64,000 bases of DNA from Enorma burkinafasonensis (GCF_902150035.1 NZ_LR597509.1:1-64000); one strand, 5' to 3'. Counted from the first letter of the stretch, positions 45,217-54,155 are shown. Notes: generated by a model from the sequence alone, not told the origin. Numbers and translations are program-made.

Positions 45217-45414
45217 TTACTTGCGGTTCGAAGAGCCGCCTTTCATGTAGAAGTTGCCCGAGGTGCTGCTGCGCGTTTTAGTGAACCCGCCGAAGCTCTG
45301 TCCCACGTGCTGGTGGGCACGAGCCGCCGATACGTAGGTCCCGGTGCGGTGGTTCGTAAAGCCGCCGCCTGAGTAGCCGCTCCTGCCGCTTGAATAATGT
45401 CCGCGATACGCCAT
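45217..45414 (-). CDS. Small Gly/Ser/His-rich protein, twin A
   Basis: 65 residues from ATG 45414, behind AAAAGGAGACCATC. Basic, Gly/Ser-rich, with the block GGFTNHRTGTYVSAARAHQH, then GQSFGGF, SSTSGNFYMK. The same block is in the gene just upstream with different connecting residues, so selection acts on the protein. No family is recognised. No helix for membrane insertion. Confidence 0.7.
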   Translation of the reverse strand: MAYRGHYSSGRSGYSGGGFTNHRTGTYVSAARAHQHVGQSFGGFTKTRSSTSGNFYMKGGSSNRK

Positions 45415-45509
45415 GATGGTCTCCTTTTCTTCCGGGCATCCTTTTGATGCCGTGCCGTTGATTGGATTGTTGAGCGGATTTGTCATCTGTTATCTTCTGA
45501 GCTTTTCAA

Positions 45510-45701
45510 TCACCCCTTCTTCATGTAGTAGTTCCCGGTGGTGGAGCTCTTGGCCTTCGAGTAGCCGCCGAAGCTTTGGCCGGTGTGCTGGTGTGCGCGT
45601 ACCGCCGATACGTACCCGCCTGTCCGATGATTCGTGAACCCACCGAATCGGGCTCCTCGACCGTAAGAGCTTCCGCCGCGATAACTAGTCACCCTGCTCA
45701 T
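45510..45701 (-). CDS. Small Gly/Ser/His-rich protein, twin B
   Basis: 63 residues from ATG 45701, overlapping the end of the RHH gene by 17 bases. Paralogue of twin A: GGFTNHRTGGYVSAVRAHQH, GQSFGGY, SSTTGNYYMK, preceded by an Arg/Gly/Ser/Tyr-rich head. Roughly 60% identity with twin A over the shared part. Unknown function; coupling to the RHH gene suggests joint action. Confidence 0.7.
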   Translation of the reverse strand: MSRVTSYRGGSSYGRGARFGGFTNHRTGGYVSAVRAHQHTGQSFGGYSKAKSSTTGNYYMKKG

Positions 45702-46581
45702 CCCCCTTGTTCTTATCGAGGAGTGCGGGCGCGACGCCCGTGTTGTACTTGACGTCGAGATTGCATTTGGAAAGCATGTCCTGCGCAGCCGAGGCGGCGG
45801 AAAGGGCGATTGCGAGGGCGCTCCCGCCGACCTGTCCCGTGTACCGCAGGACGATGCTGTCGGGGTTTTCGCTGTAGGTCTCGACGGCGTATCCGAAGAG
45901 CTGATCCACGAGGAGAACGCTGTTCTCTCGGGTGATGGTGAAACCCTCGTCCTCCGTCGTATCGAGATCGAAGACGGTACCGAAAAGCTCGAGGATGTTG
46001 ACGTCGAGGTTTTCAGCTATCTCGAAACACCCGTCGAGAATCTTCCCGTCAATCGACTCGAGAGTTTCCCTATAGGCGGTGAAGGGCTTTACATCTTTGT
46101 CACCGGCGAACCGCTTCTCGATGCCGGAGACGCTTTCCAAGAGCATGGAGACCTTCACGTGAGTCGCGTTGAGCGACTTGTCGAACGTCACGTCGCCAAG
46201 CATGTCGTTTGCGAGCTCGATAACCGTGGGGCTGGTTCCGTCGATTTCGGCGACGAGCATTTTCGCCTCGATTTCACCGCTAATTCCAGTGATGAGCTTG
46301 CCGATTTCGGTATAGAGGTTGATGGCCGGTTGGATGATGCCGGAGTCGACGATTCGCTTCGTCTTGTACGCTCGGTACTCAGTCGCCCAGAACTCGGGAT
46401 CGGCTTTCTGGGTGAACGGGATCTCTCGGTCCTGCGCGAGCTGGCGCAGGCACATTCCGATGTAGGCGCTCATGTTGAGGCCCATGTTTGCTAGCACCGA
46501 CTCGGCCGACTCCTTCACCACGGGGTCGATCTTGAGGTTGACGTTCTGGATGGTGACCTGCGTGTCCTTGGTTGCCTTCAT
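45685..46581 (-). CDS. RelB/DinJ-like ribbon-helix-helix protein with large C-terminal domain
   Basis: 298 residues from ATG 46581 (GAAAGGAAACGGAA upstream). Residues 10-65 match RelB/DinJ antitoxins: VNLKIDPVVKESAESVL, LNMSAYIGMCLRQLAQDREIPF, then ADPEFW. Typical RelB proteins are 80-100 residues; here about 230 more follow, with mixed helix/strand and no motif I recognise (ILDGCFEIAENLDVNILELF; VDQLFGYAVETYSENPD). The RHH part probably binds DNA and controls the operon. It heads a cluster with two tiny paralogues and an LRR protein. Confidence 0.75.
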   Translation of the reverse strand: MKATKDTQVTIQNVNLKIDPVVKESAESVLANMGLNMSAYIGMCLRQLAQDREIPFTQKADPEFWATEYRAYKTKRIVDSGIIQPAINLYTEIGKLITGISGEIEAKMLVAEIDGTSPTVIELANDMLGDVTFDKSLNATHVKVSMLLESVSGIEKRFAGDKDVKPFTAYRETLESIDGKILDGCFEIAENLDVNILELFGTVFDLDTTEDEGFTITRENSVLLVDQLFGYAVETYSENPDSIVLRYTGQVGGSALAIALSAASAAQDMLSKCNLDVKYNTGVAPALLDKNKGDEQGD

Positions 46582-46634
46582 TTCCGTTTCCTTTCTCTTT
46601 GCGGGTTCCGCTTGTCGGCTCCCTTCGTTGATTC

Positions 46635-46665
46635 ATAGTAAAACACCGAGTAAAGAAGAAGTCAA
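46635..46665 (-). promoter_or_regulatory. Candidate promoter of the RHH operon
   Basis: On the minus strand TTGACT (46665-46660) is followed 17 bases later by TTTACT (46642-46637), with TACTAT two bases further. The surroundings are AT-rich and the start codon lies about 55 bases downstream. Confidence 0.45.
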
Positions 46666-47225
46666 GAAATAACTAAGAAATTTTCTTTGAAACAGATTTA
46701 ATTCTACTAACTCAATCAATCAGAGGGTGCTGCCTGCGCCTTTTCGAGCTATGGGGTGGGTAGAGATTGCATTCTTGCGAAGGGGAGCGCGAGGTGCAGG
46801 AACGTAAACTATAGCTTGCGTTCCGGAGTTGTCGGCACAGTCGACGGGATACATAAGACTTGTCTCATGTATCCTGTTTTCTAAGATAGGTCTTAGGAAA
46901 AAGGACCCTCAACGGGAGATTCGATTTCTTGGGTGAGGGGCCCATGGCCAGCTTGCAGGGTTTCTCGATGTCGGCAATTGGGAACATTCTCATCTGCTTC
47001 ACAGGGTATTCGAAGGATTGGGTCAGGATGCTATGACGGGGTTGCTATTCTTGGTCATGAGCCCACTCCTCGCGAGGAACTACGGTTGCGTCTTGTCATG
47101 TAAGATGCCCGCCGCGTTGATTGCTCATAACGTGGCAGGCATCTGCGCGCTTATCGCCATTCTGCGTTGCGTTCGGTATGCCTAAATCCTGACGGCAATT
47201 CAGAACGCTGAAGCCTGCTTGCGAG
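46666..47225. other. 560-base gap with palindromes and possible decayed ORF
   Basis: No firm gene. 46848-46873 is a near-perfect inverted repeat (GATACATAAGAC/GTCTCATGTATC, two-base loop) and 46881-46896 is CTAAGA-TAGG-TCTTAG. A coupled pair of short plus-strand frames, 46944-47036 and 47033-47185, encodes hydrophobic peptides (LLFLVMSPLLARNYG) and may be a decayed membrane protein. Confidence 0.35.
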
Positions 47226-47587
47226 CTACGCAAACTCCAGTGTGGACAGCGCGAACTCGAGGTCATCGCTCTACATGCCGGCATCGCTCGCCCGGTAGGA
47301 GATCGTCACGCGGACGAGCTGGTCGTTGCGGGGGAAGGCGTACACACGTTCACGCGGGTTGTCTCGCTATCTTCTCCGGCGCGGGAGTAGCTCATGTGCA
47401 GGCACGTGGTCCCGTTGAGCCGGAGGAACTCGAGCGGATACCAGTCGATAATCTCGATACCGCCATTCGCAAGTTGCGTGCGGGTCTCCCACTTGAAGTA
47501 GACGTCGAGCTCTTCGATGTCGTCCTCGGTGAAGTTGCCGGGATTCGCATGGTGCCGATGCCGGGGAGTGGCCTGGCGATTTGCCAA
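47226..47587 (-). pseudogene. Decayed unknown gene with frameshift and amber
   Basis: The minus-strand frame gives coherent protein (NFTEDDIEELDVYFKWE, IEIIDWYPLEFLRLNGTT, LHMSYSRAGEDSETTRVNV). At about 47345 a two-base (TG) excess shifts frame; the other frame then reads YAFPRNDQLVRVTISYRASD, hits TAG, and continues SDDLEFALSTLEFA to a stop at 47226. The family resembles small fatty-acid- or stress-type proteins I cannot name. The 5' end is unclear. Confidence 0.5.
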
Positions 47588-47611
47588 TCATTGCCGGTGG
47601 GAACAGCTGGG

Positions 47612-47640
47612 TGTCGTATACTGTAGACGCGTATACAACA
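47612..47640. promoter_or_regulatory. Operator of the plus-strand RHH/PIN toxin-antitoxin module
   Basis: TGTCGTATAC and GTATACAACA form an inverted repeat (9 of 10) separated by nine bases and end 12 bases before the antitoxin start. TATACT at 47617-47622 inside it is a good -10 box. RHH antitoxins bind such sites to repress their own operon. Confidence 0.65.
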
Positions 47641-47651
47641 AGGGGGTTGCC

Positions 47652-47942
47652 ATGGCGACGGCGGTGATTTCCGGCAGGGTCGACGAGCGGGTCAAGGCCC
47701 GGGCAGAGGTGTTCATCCATGCAGCCGGACTTTCGGCGGGCGATGTCATCCGCATGGTGTGGGAGCGTATCGCCCAGACCGGGGAGATTCCCGACGCGGC
47801 GGCCGCGTTGGAGGGAGCTTCGGATGCCGATGACCCGCTGGCGCGGCTCGGCGAACTCCGCGCGGCGTTCGGGTCTTCAGAGGAGCTCGTCAGCCTCACC
47901 GATGCCCAGATGCGAGAGATGATCGCGGGTCGCTATGCGTAA
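47652..47942 (+). CDS. RelB/DinJ-family antitoxin
   Basis: 96 residues from ATG 47652 (AAGGGGG upstream). The ribbon-helix-helix is ISGRVDERVKARAEVFIHAAGLSAGDVIRMVWERIAQ (47667-47777), followed by GEIP, as in RelB/DinJ. The C-terminal acidic half would bind the toxin. It overlaps the PIN toxin by eight bases, the usual TA coupling. Confidence 0.82.
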   Translation: MATAVISGRVDERVKARAEVFIHAAGLSAGDVIRMVWERIAQTGEIPDAAAALEGASDADDPLARLGELRAAFGSSEELVSLTDAQMREMIAGRYA

Positions 47943-48366
47943 CTTCAACGCGCGCCGCCTGCTGTTCGACACGAACGTGCTGCTTGATGCCCTCATCGAG
48001 GGGAGGCCGGAATCGGCTGAGGCGTGGGAGGTCCTCAAACGCTGCAATGGTGGCGGCGAGATGGGCCTCGTTACATCTGGATCACTCAAGGACGCGTACT
48101 ACGTGCTCGGCCGCGGCGGACGGGAGGCCGCGGCCCGCGAGGCCGTCGGCCTGCTCATGGGGCTACTCGTCATAGCGCCTGTTGGGGCGGAGGAGTGCGA
48201 GCTCTCCATGCGGTCGGGCGAGCCGGATTTCGAAGACGGTCTCGTGCGGGCGTGCGCTGAGCTGAACGATGTCGACTTCATCCTCACTCGCGACGAGCGG
48301 GCTTTCCGGACATCGCGCGTCCGTGCGCTTACGTGCGGGGAGTATCTGGAGCTGTTTCCACAGTAG
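47935..48366 (+). CDS. PIN domain toxin
   Basis: 143 residues. PIN ribonuclease acidic residues are visible: LLFDTNVLLDAL (first Asp), FEDGLVRACAE (Asp/Glu) and VDFILTRDERAF (late Asp). Paired with an RHH antitoxin rather than the RelE-fold toxin that usually accompanies RelB. PIN toxins cleave RNA; the target is unknown. Confidence 0.85.
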   Translation: MRNFNARRLLFDTNVLLDALIEGRPESAEAWEVLKRCNGGGEMGLVTSGSLKDAYYVLGRGGREAAAREAVGLLMGLLVIAPVGAEECELSMRSGEPDFEDGLVRACAELNDVDFILTRDERAFRTSRVRALTCGEYLELFPQ

Positions 48367-48443
48367 GCACTGGATGGAGACCGCGTATGAGGGTGCGGCA
48401 ATATGCGTTTCGGCACGTCGGACCGTGAGCCAACGGGTTCACG

Positions 48444-48968
48444 CTACATCGCGTCAAGTTCATCCAGCAGCTGGAGCCCCTCTTCTGCCGTGATGCAAGA
48501 CTCTCCAATATGCCGCGCAAGTTTGGTGTCATGCGTCATGAGCAAGTGGCCGTCTGCCGCATCGAGTGCCGCGAGAACGAGATCGTCCTCGAAATCGTCG
48601 TGCATGCGCTTGTAGGTGAATGCGCCCAGCACCTCCGCCGCTCCCGTTGGAGCGACTAAGGCCTTTTCGAGCACATTCCGAACGCAGCCCCATGCTGTTT
48701 CTCTCGCTGCCGCGGCGATATCCGGCGTGATTTCCCTCCCAGCGCGCCTCGCGTCGAGCTTCATGAGGTTGGCGATCTGATACGCGAGGTCCTTGAGGGA
48801 GAGCGGTGATACGTACAGCACGATATCCTCACGTTCGAACGCTCTCGCAACGAAAGTGCTGACAGCGCGGTGGTGGTCGCCGCGCGCGAGATAATAGTCG
48901 AGCAGGATATTGGTATCGACCATGATCTTGATAGGTGAGATGCGCTCGTTGGGGTGAATGCCCGTCAT
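48444..48968 (-). CDS. PIN domain toxin
   Basis: 174 residues from ATG 48968, overlapping its antitoxin by ATGA. PIN signatures: IMVDTNILLDYY near residue 16, DDFEDDLVLAALDAADG and HLLMTHDTKL. The protein differs from the plus-strand PIN toxin in its middle region, so the two modules are not a recent duplication. Likely an RNase toxin. Confidence 0.85.
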   Translation of the reverse strand: MTGIHPNERISPIKIMVDTNILLDYYLARGDHHRAVSTFVARAFEREDIVLYVSPLSLKDLAYQIANLMKLDARRAGREITPDIAAAARETAWGCVRNVLEKALVAPTGAAEVLGAFTYKRMHDDFEDDLVLAALDAADGHLLMTHDTKLARHIGESCITAEEGLQLLDELDAM

Positions 48969-49315
48969 GCGAGCCCCCACTTCTCCAACTGCTCGGCGGC
49001 GGCAAGCTCGCGGAGCTCGTTGTAGTCGACGATGCCTTCCGTGGGCTCCTCGATTCCGATCCGCTCGTAGAACGATGACACGATTCTGGTGCCTTCCGCC
49101 GCCTTCCCAGACTCACCATCGATGTCTGATGCGGCGGTGGTTTTCGCGCCCTGCAGAATGTGCGTGAGTGCTGCGGGGAGGGTTCCCTGTACAGTTGCAA
49201 ACTCCCACAACGCGCGCACGACCTGCGACGGTGTGTATCCGAGCTCGGCGATGACGGCGTTGCCCGATGCCTTGAGCGCGGAATCCAAGCGGATGTTCAT
49301 CTGAGCGGCAGGCAT
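48965..49315 (-). CDS. RelB/DinJ-family antitoxin
   Basis: 116 residues from ATG 49315, with AAGGAG upstream. RHH segment: MNIRLDSALKASGNAVIAEL, GYTPSQVVRALWEFATVQGTLP. The C-terminal half (IDGESGKAAEGTRIVSSFYERIG) would contact the PIN toxin. It forms a module convergent with the one at 47652-48366. Confidence 0.82.
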   Translation of the reverse strand: MPAAQMNIRLDSALKASGNAVIAELGYTPSQVVRALWEFATVQGTLPAALTHILQGAKTTAASDIDGESGKAAEGTRIVSSFYERIGIEEPTEGIVDYNELRELAAAEQLEKWGLA

Positions 49316-49325
49316 ATCGACTCCT

Positions 49326-49355
49326 TGCTATACGTATCTGAGATTTAGTATAGCA
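49326..49355. promoter_or_regulatory. Operator of the minus-strand RHH/PIN module
   Basis: TGCTATAC and GTATAGCA are a perfect 8-bp inverted repeat with a 14-base spacer, ending 11 bases upstream of the antitoxin start. The minus-strand copy contains TATACT, a -10 match, as in the other module's operator. Confidence 0.65.
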
Positions 49356-49413
49356 CCTTAAATCGAGATACAAGGTGCCTGGGACTTGAGGAGGTGGTTT
49401 TGCTTCATCGTGG

Positions 49414-51855
49414 CTAGCGCCGCTCCGCGCACCACTGGCGCACGCGCTCGCGCATGCCCTCGATATCGAGCACGCCCTCGGCGAAGCCCTTGCGCACGAG
49501 CTCGGCGGGCAGCAGCTCGTCGTACTTGTTGAAGTACGGGACCTCGCTCGGATACACGAGCTCGATGGGATCGAAGTCGGCCTCTGCCTCTGCTGCCAGC
49601 ACGCTCCAGAACGTGTCCTCGTCCGCGCGCATCCTGAACTGCATGTAGTACGGGCGCGCGGGATCGAGCCCCTTAAGCCCCAGCTCGCCGGCGCATTTGA
49701 TCTTGAGCAGGCGCTCGAGCGCGAGGAAGGCGTAGCTCCCGAGCCACGGGAAGAGCACCCAGGTGTCGCCGCCAAGGTTCACGAGGGGGCGCTTTGCGGC
49801 ACCGCTCTGCTCGGCCGTCCAGCGCGCCTGGCGCAGACGCGCCCGCGCGTTGCCCAAGAGGTAGGGGTAGGGCGCGTGCTCGCGGAGCACCTGGCGCATG
49901 CGCTCGAGCACGTGCGTGTCGATGTCGCCCGCGCAGTCGCCGAAGTACGCCGGCACGCGGCCCTTGACCTGCGTGCAGTACACGAGGTGCCGTTTCCAGT
50001 CGACCTCCTCCACAAGCCAGCAGGCACCTGCGATGGCGATGCGCTCGCCCGGGGGCGGCGGGTTCACGATGGTGCCGAGCTCCGCGCTCTCGCAGCGCAC
50101 CGTGAACTCCTCGTTCTCCTGGAAGACGGCGTAGAACTTGAACGAGTTGGTCACACGCTCGCCGGCGAGCCCCACGATGAGGCCGCCACCCTCGGTGAGC
50201 TGCACCTGCTCGGTCTCGATTAGGTGGCGCAGCAGCACGCGCAGGTCGTCGGCGGAGACGCGGCGGAAGTACGAGAGCGTGAGCACGCGGCCCGCGAGCT
50301 CGGCGGGCGAGAGCTCCCCGCACGAGGCGAGCGTGGCCATGGTCTGGTGGTAGAGCAGGCTGTAGGGCAGGCGGTCGAGCCGCGGAGGCTCCACCCAGCG
50401 TTCCTCATGGTAGAGCTGGACGAGCGCGATGCCCTGCAGGAGCTTCCAGGGGATGGTCTCGGGCATGGTGGTGCGGGGCTCGGGCTGCTCCTCGCGCATG
50501 ACGAAGTGCATCTCGGGCGGGCCGCCGCGCCGGCCGGTGCGGCCCATGCGCTGCAGGAAGCTCGACACGGTGAAGGGCGCGTCAATCTGGAAGGCGCGCT
50601 CGAGCCGGCCGATGTCGATGCCGAGCTCCAGCGTGGCGGTGGTGACGGTGGTGTCGAGCCGCTCGTCGTCGCGCATGATCTCCTCGGCAGACTCGCGCAG
50701 GCTCGCCGAGAGGTTGCCGTGGTGGATGAGGAAGCGGTCCGGCTCGCGGTTGGCCTCGCAGTAGGAGCGGAGCATCGTGCAGACCGCCTCCGCCTCCTCG
50801 CGCGAGTTCACGAAGACGAGGCACTTGCGGCCGCGTGTGCGCTCGAAGATGTAGGCGATGCCGGGGTCGGCGTTCTCGGGCGCGCGGTCGGTGGGCGAGA
50901 GCAGCGCCTGCTCGCCGACCGCTTCCGTCGCCTCGGAACTCGCAAGCACTTTTTCGACGGTGAGGGCCTCCGGAGAGGCCGGTTCAGTCGATTTCCTGCT
51001 TGCGAATGCGCCGGTGGCGGAAGCGGTCGGATTGTCGACGGGAGCGGTCTCGGCGGTCGGCGCGGCGGCCACGGGCTCCACGGCGAGGACGTCCGCCTCG
51101 ACGGTGCCGTCCGCGCGCATGCGCTCGGCGACCTCGCGCGATGCCGCCTGCGGGCCCGCTACGTAGAAGTGCTCCATCGAGAGGCGCCAGACGCGGCCGG
51201 GCTCCTCGAAGCGCGGGATCACGCAGCCGCGCCCGGTGCCGCTCGAGAGGAACGCGCCCGTTCGATCCGGCTCGCCGATGGTGGCCGAGAGCCCGATGCG
51301 CCGAGGGTTCACGCCCGCCATGCGCGAGAGGCGCTCGATGAGGCAGAGCGTCTGCCCGCCGCGGTCGCCGCGCAGTAGCGAGTGGACCTCGTCGATCACG
51401 ACGAAGCGCAGGTCGCAGAAGAGCCGGGGCACCGCGGCGTGCCGGTGCATGAGGAGCGCCTCCAGGGACTCCGGCGTGATCTGGAGGATGCCGCTCGGGT
51501 GCTTGAGCAGCTTTCGCTTGTGCGATGCTGCGACGTCGCCGTGCCAGTGCCACACGGGGATGTCGGCCTCGGCGCAGAGGTCGTTCAGGCGCAGGAACTG
51601 GTCGTTGATGAGCGCCTTGAGCGGGCCTATGTAGAGGGCGCCCACGCTCGCGGGCGGGTCCTCCCAGAAGAGCGAGAGGATGGGGAAGAACGCCGCCTCG
51701 GTCTTGCCGGATGCCGTGGAGGCCGTGAGCAGCACGTTCTCGTCGGTGTTGAAGATGGCGTCGCCGGCGGCCACCTGGATGCCGCGCAGGTTCTCCCAGG
51801 CGTGGTCGTAGATGAAGTCCTGCACGAAGGGTGCGTAGCGCTCGAAGATGCCCAT
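49414..51855 (-). CDS. Lhr-like DEAD/DEAH helicase (BREX BrxHI-like)
   Basis: 813 residues from ATG 51855; the LytTR gene stops two bases upstream. Helicase motifs: LTASTASGKTEAAF (I) near residue 42, VVIDEVHSLL (DEVH, II), LSATIG (III), TTATLELGIDIG and FLQRMGRTGRRG (V, VI). A low-complexity linker at residues about 245-310 lies between the lobes. This class accompanies BrxD-type ATPases in BREX and related defence systems. The C-terminal 200 residues (YAVFQENEEFTVRCES; PPPPGERIAIAG) match the conserved end of such helicases. Intact. Confidence 0.83.
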   Translation of the reverse strand: MGIFERYAPFVQDFIYDHAWENLRGIQVAAGDAIFNTDENVLLTASTASGKTEAAFFPILSLFWEDPPASVGALYIGPLKALINDQFLRLNDLCAEADIPVWHWHGDVAASHKRKLLKHPSGILQITPESLEALLMHRHAAVPRLFCDLRFVVIDEVHSLLRGDRGGQTLCLIERLSRMAGVNPRRIGLSATIGEPDRTGAFLSSGTGRGCVIPRFEEPGRVWRLSMEHFYVAGPQAASREVAERMRADGTVEADVLAVEPVAAAPTAETAPVDNPTASATGAFASRKSTEPASPEALTVEKVLASSEATEAVGEQALLSPTDRAPENADPGIAYIFERTRGRKCLVFVNSREEAEAVCTMLRSYCEANREPDRFLIHHGNLSASLRESAEEIMRDDERLDTTVTTATLELGIDIGRLERAFQIDAPFTVSSFLQRMGRTGRRGGPPEMHFVMREEQPEPRTTMPETIPWKLLQGIALVQLYHEERWVEPPRLDRLPYSLLYHQTMATLASCGELSPAELAGRVLTLSYFRRVSADDLRVLLRHLIETEQVQLTEGGGLIVGLAGERVTNSFKFYAVFQENEEFTVRCESAELGTIVNPPPPGERIAIAGACWLVEEVDWKRHLVYCTQVKGRVPAYFGDCAGDIDTHVLERMRQVLREHAPYPYLLGNARARLRQARWTAEQSGAAKRPLVNLGGDTWVLFPWLGSYAFLALERLLKIKCAGELGLKGLDPARPYYMQFRMRADEDTFWSVLAAEAEADFDPIELVYPSEVPYFNKYDELLPAELVRKGFAEGVLDIEGMRERVRQWCAERR

Positions 51856-51857
51856 GG

Positions 51858-53030
51858 CTACCCCAGCTTGGCCACGGCGTCGCGCAGCTCGGGCAGGCGC
51901 CGGCGGCTCACGGGGAGCAGCTCGCCCGTGTCGAGCTCGACGCCCCGCGCGGTGACCTGCCGCACGTGGTTGAGGTTGACCATGATGGAGCGATGGCAGT
52001 AGGCGAAGCAGTCGCCGGGCAGCTCCTCGGCGATCGCGGAGAGCGTCATGTCGATCTGGACGGACTGGCCGTTCGCGAAATGGATGCTGCGCACGCGGTT
52101 GAGCGAGTCCACGTGCGTCACCTCGTCGGGCAGGAAGCTCATCGCGCGGGTCGGCGTGGCGAGCACGATGGGCTGCGCCTCCTCGGTGGGCGCGGGCGCG
52201 TCGTCGCGGCCCATCTGCCGCTCGAGCTCGTCCACGCGCTCGCGCGCCGCGCGGAGCTCGCTGGCGAGGGCGTTCTGCGCGGTCGTGCGCTCGCGCAGCG
52301 CCCGCTCGAGCTTGGCTTGGCGGTTCGTCTGCTCCACGGCGAGGCGCACCATGCGCAGCATCCACCACACGAGGATCACGCTGTCGAGCGCCAGCACGAA
52401 ACTCAGCGTGATGAAGAGCCCCGAGTTGTCGAGGGGCGGCAGCCAGCCGCCGACCACGAGCGTGAGCACCAAGATGAGCGGGAGCACCGCCATGCGCCAC
52501 CAGATCCCCGGGGCGACGTGGGCGGCGAGCAGGCGCCTGACGGAACGCGCCACGGGCGCCAGCGCGAGGAAGAAGACCGCGTTGGCCGCCGCGAGCACGG
52601 CGAGGCGCGGCGGGTGGTACAGAAAGCCGTCGCTCCCCTCCGCAAGGCCCATGAGCAGCGAGACATGCGACGAGAGGAACGTGACGAAGAAGCCGTAGAG
52701 CATGGCGACCGAGAACACGAACGTCTTCTGCGCGGGCCCGGCATCGACCACGTGGATGTAGAGGGCGAAGAGCGCCCCGACGTCGGCGAGGAAGATGAGG
52801 TTCTGGAGCGTCTTCAGGGTCTCGCTCGGCTCGCCGCCCGAGGCGACGTAGAAGCCGACGAGGACGCCGATGAAGAGCGCGAGCCCCGCCGTCATGATGC
52901 CCGCGGCGGCGAGCCAGGCGCGGTGCGTGCTCGTGCGGAACCTGCCGCGGAACGGCAGGAGGCAGAGCACGGCGCAGGGCAGGATCTGCACGAGGTAGCC
53001 GATGATGCTGCGCGCGACTATCGCCTCCAC
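51858..53030 (-). CDS. Membrane-bound LytTR transcription regulator
   Basis: 390 residues from GTG 53030 (GGAGGGCGCC upstream). Residues 1-230 hold seven hydrophobic segments (YLVQILPCAVLCLLPF; IMTAGLALFIGVLVGFYV; ALFALYIHVV; others). A coiled linker (LERALRERTTAQNALASELR) follows, then a C-terminal LytTR DNA-binding domain at about 295-390: FLPDEVTHVDSLNRVRSIHF, CFAYCHRSIMVNLNHV. The plan is a one-component receptor-regulator. It sits between the ATPase and helicase genes with gaps of 53 and 2 bases, so it is likely co-transcribed with them. Confidence 0.85.
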   Translation of the reverse strand: MEAIVARSIIGYLVQILPCAVLCLLPFRGRFRTSTHRAWLAAAGIMTAGLALFIGVLVGFYVASGGEPSETLKTLQNLIFLADVGALFALYIHVVDAGPAQKTFVFSVAMLYGFFVTFLSSHVSLLMGLAEGSDGFLYHPPRLAVLAAANAVFFLALAPVARSVRRLLAAHVAPGIWWRMAVLPLILVLTLVVGGWLPPLDNSGLFITLSFVLALDSVILVWWMLRMVRLAVEQTNRQAKLERALRERTTAQNALASELRAARERVDELERQMGRDDAPAPTEEAQPIVLATPTRAMSFLPDEVTHVDSLNRVRSIHFANGQSVQIDMTLSAIAEELPGDCFAYCHRSIMVNLNHVRQVTARGVELDTGELLPVSRRRLPELRDAVAKLG

Positions 53031-53083
53031 GGCGCCCTCCTCTCTGCAGACGGAACGTACGGCTCGCGTTTCAGGTTACCACG

Positions 53084-54155
53084 CTAGATGGTGAACTCGG
53101 CGAACTCCGCCGAATCGCGCCCGGCGGTGGCAGGGGGTGTGGGGGGTACTGCATGTTCGCCGGGCGCGCCCTGCCCGCCCGCGTCACCGCTCCCGGCGAC
53201 ACCGCTCAGCAGGGTCTCCACCGGCGCGTCGGGGTTCTGGTACGCGATGTCCAGAAGCTCGATGAAGTCACGGATCACCTCGCGCGGCGTGAGGTGCGTG
53301 TCCGCGCCCACGCGCCCGAACTCGATCTTCAGGAACTCCACCAGGTGCGCCGTCTCGAGGCGCGGCCGGTAGCCGAAGTAGCCCGCGTGGATCTGCTGCA
53401 GCTTCTCGATGAGCACGAGCAGCTCCTCGTAGGTGAGCGGGTGCAGGTGGATGATGGGCGCGAGCATGTCGCGCATGCCCTCCGTGGCGAAGCGGCCCTG
53501 CGTGAGGCGGCTCCGCAGCGCCTCGTAGGAAAAGACGCCGCGTCGCCGGTCCTCGATGCTCTGAGGCGTCCCGCCCATGATGATCCCCAGGTGGCGCGCC
53601 TTGCCCTGCAGCGTATCGTTGTACATCGTGAGGATCTTCTCGTAGTTGTACTGGCGCGTGATGCTGTTGGGGATCTTGAACAGGTTTACCAGCTCGTCGA
53701 TGAGGACGAGAAGCCCCTTGTAACCGGCACCGGTGAGGAACGCCGCGAAGAGCTTCACGTAGTCGTACCAATCGTCGTCGCCGATGATGGTCGAGCAGCC
53801 CAGCTCCGCCCTGGCCTCGGTCTTGGTGCGGTACTCGCCGCGAAGCCATTTGAGCACGTACGACTTTCGCTCGTCGTCGCCCTCGAGGCTGGCCTCGCGG
53901 TAGGCGCGGAGCATCCGCGTGAAGTCGAAGCCGTGGACGAGCTCCTCGAGCGGGGTGAGGGCGCGGCGCATGACGTCGTCGGGGCCTGCGCCCCCGTCCT
54001 CCGCGTCGCCCGTGGTGGCGGCGACCCAGCGGTCGAGCACGAGGCCGAGCGCGCCGCCCTCGGGCCGCGTCTTGGTCGAGAGGTTGCGGATGAGCTCGCG
54101 GTATGTGGCGAGGCCCTGGCCCTGGCCGCCCTGCAGGCGCCGCTCGGTCGCCGGC
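53084..54155 (-). pseudogene. BrxD-like (DUF2791) ATPase, N-terminal part missing
   Basis: The frame starting near 54155 gives ERRLQGGQGQGLATYRELIRNL is the region (54090-54155), then LVLDRWVAA and the P-loop family Walker B GLLVLIDELVNLFKIP near 53690, plus GIIMGGTPQSIEDRRRG and the LHPLTYEELLVLIEKL segment typical of BrxD/DUF2791. No G-x4-GK-[ST] Walker A occurs anywhere upstream, and the normal first about 130 residues are absent. The upstream DNA is TerB coding in another frame. This looks like a deletion fusion, so the ATPase is probably inactive. Confidence 0.68.
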
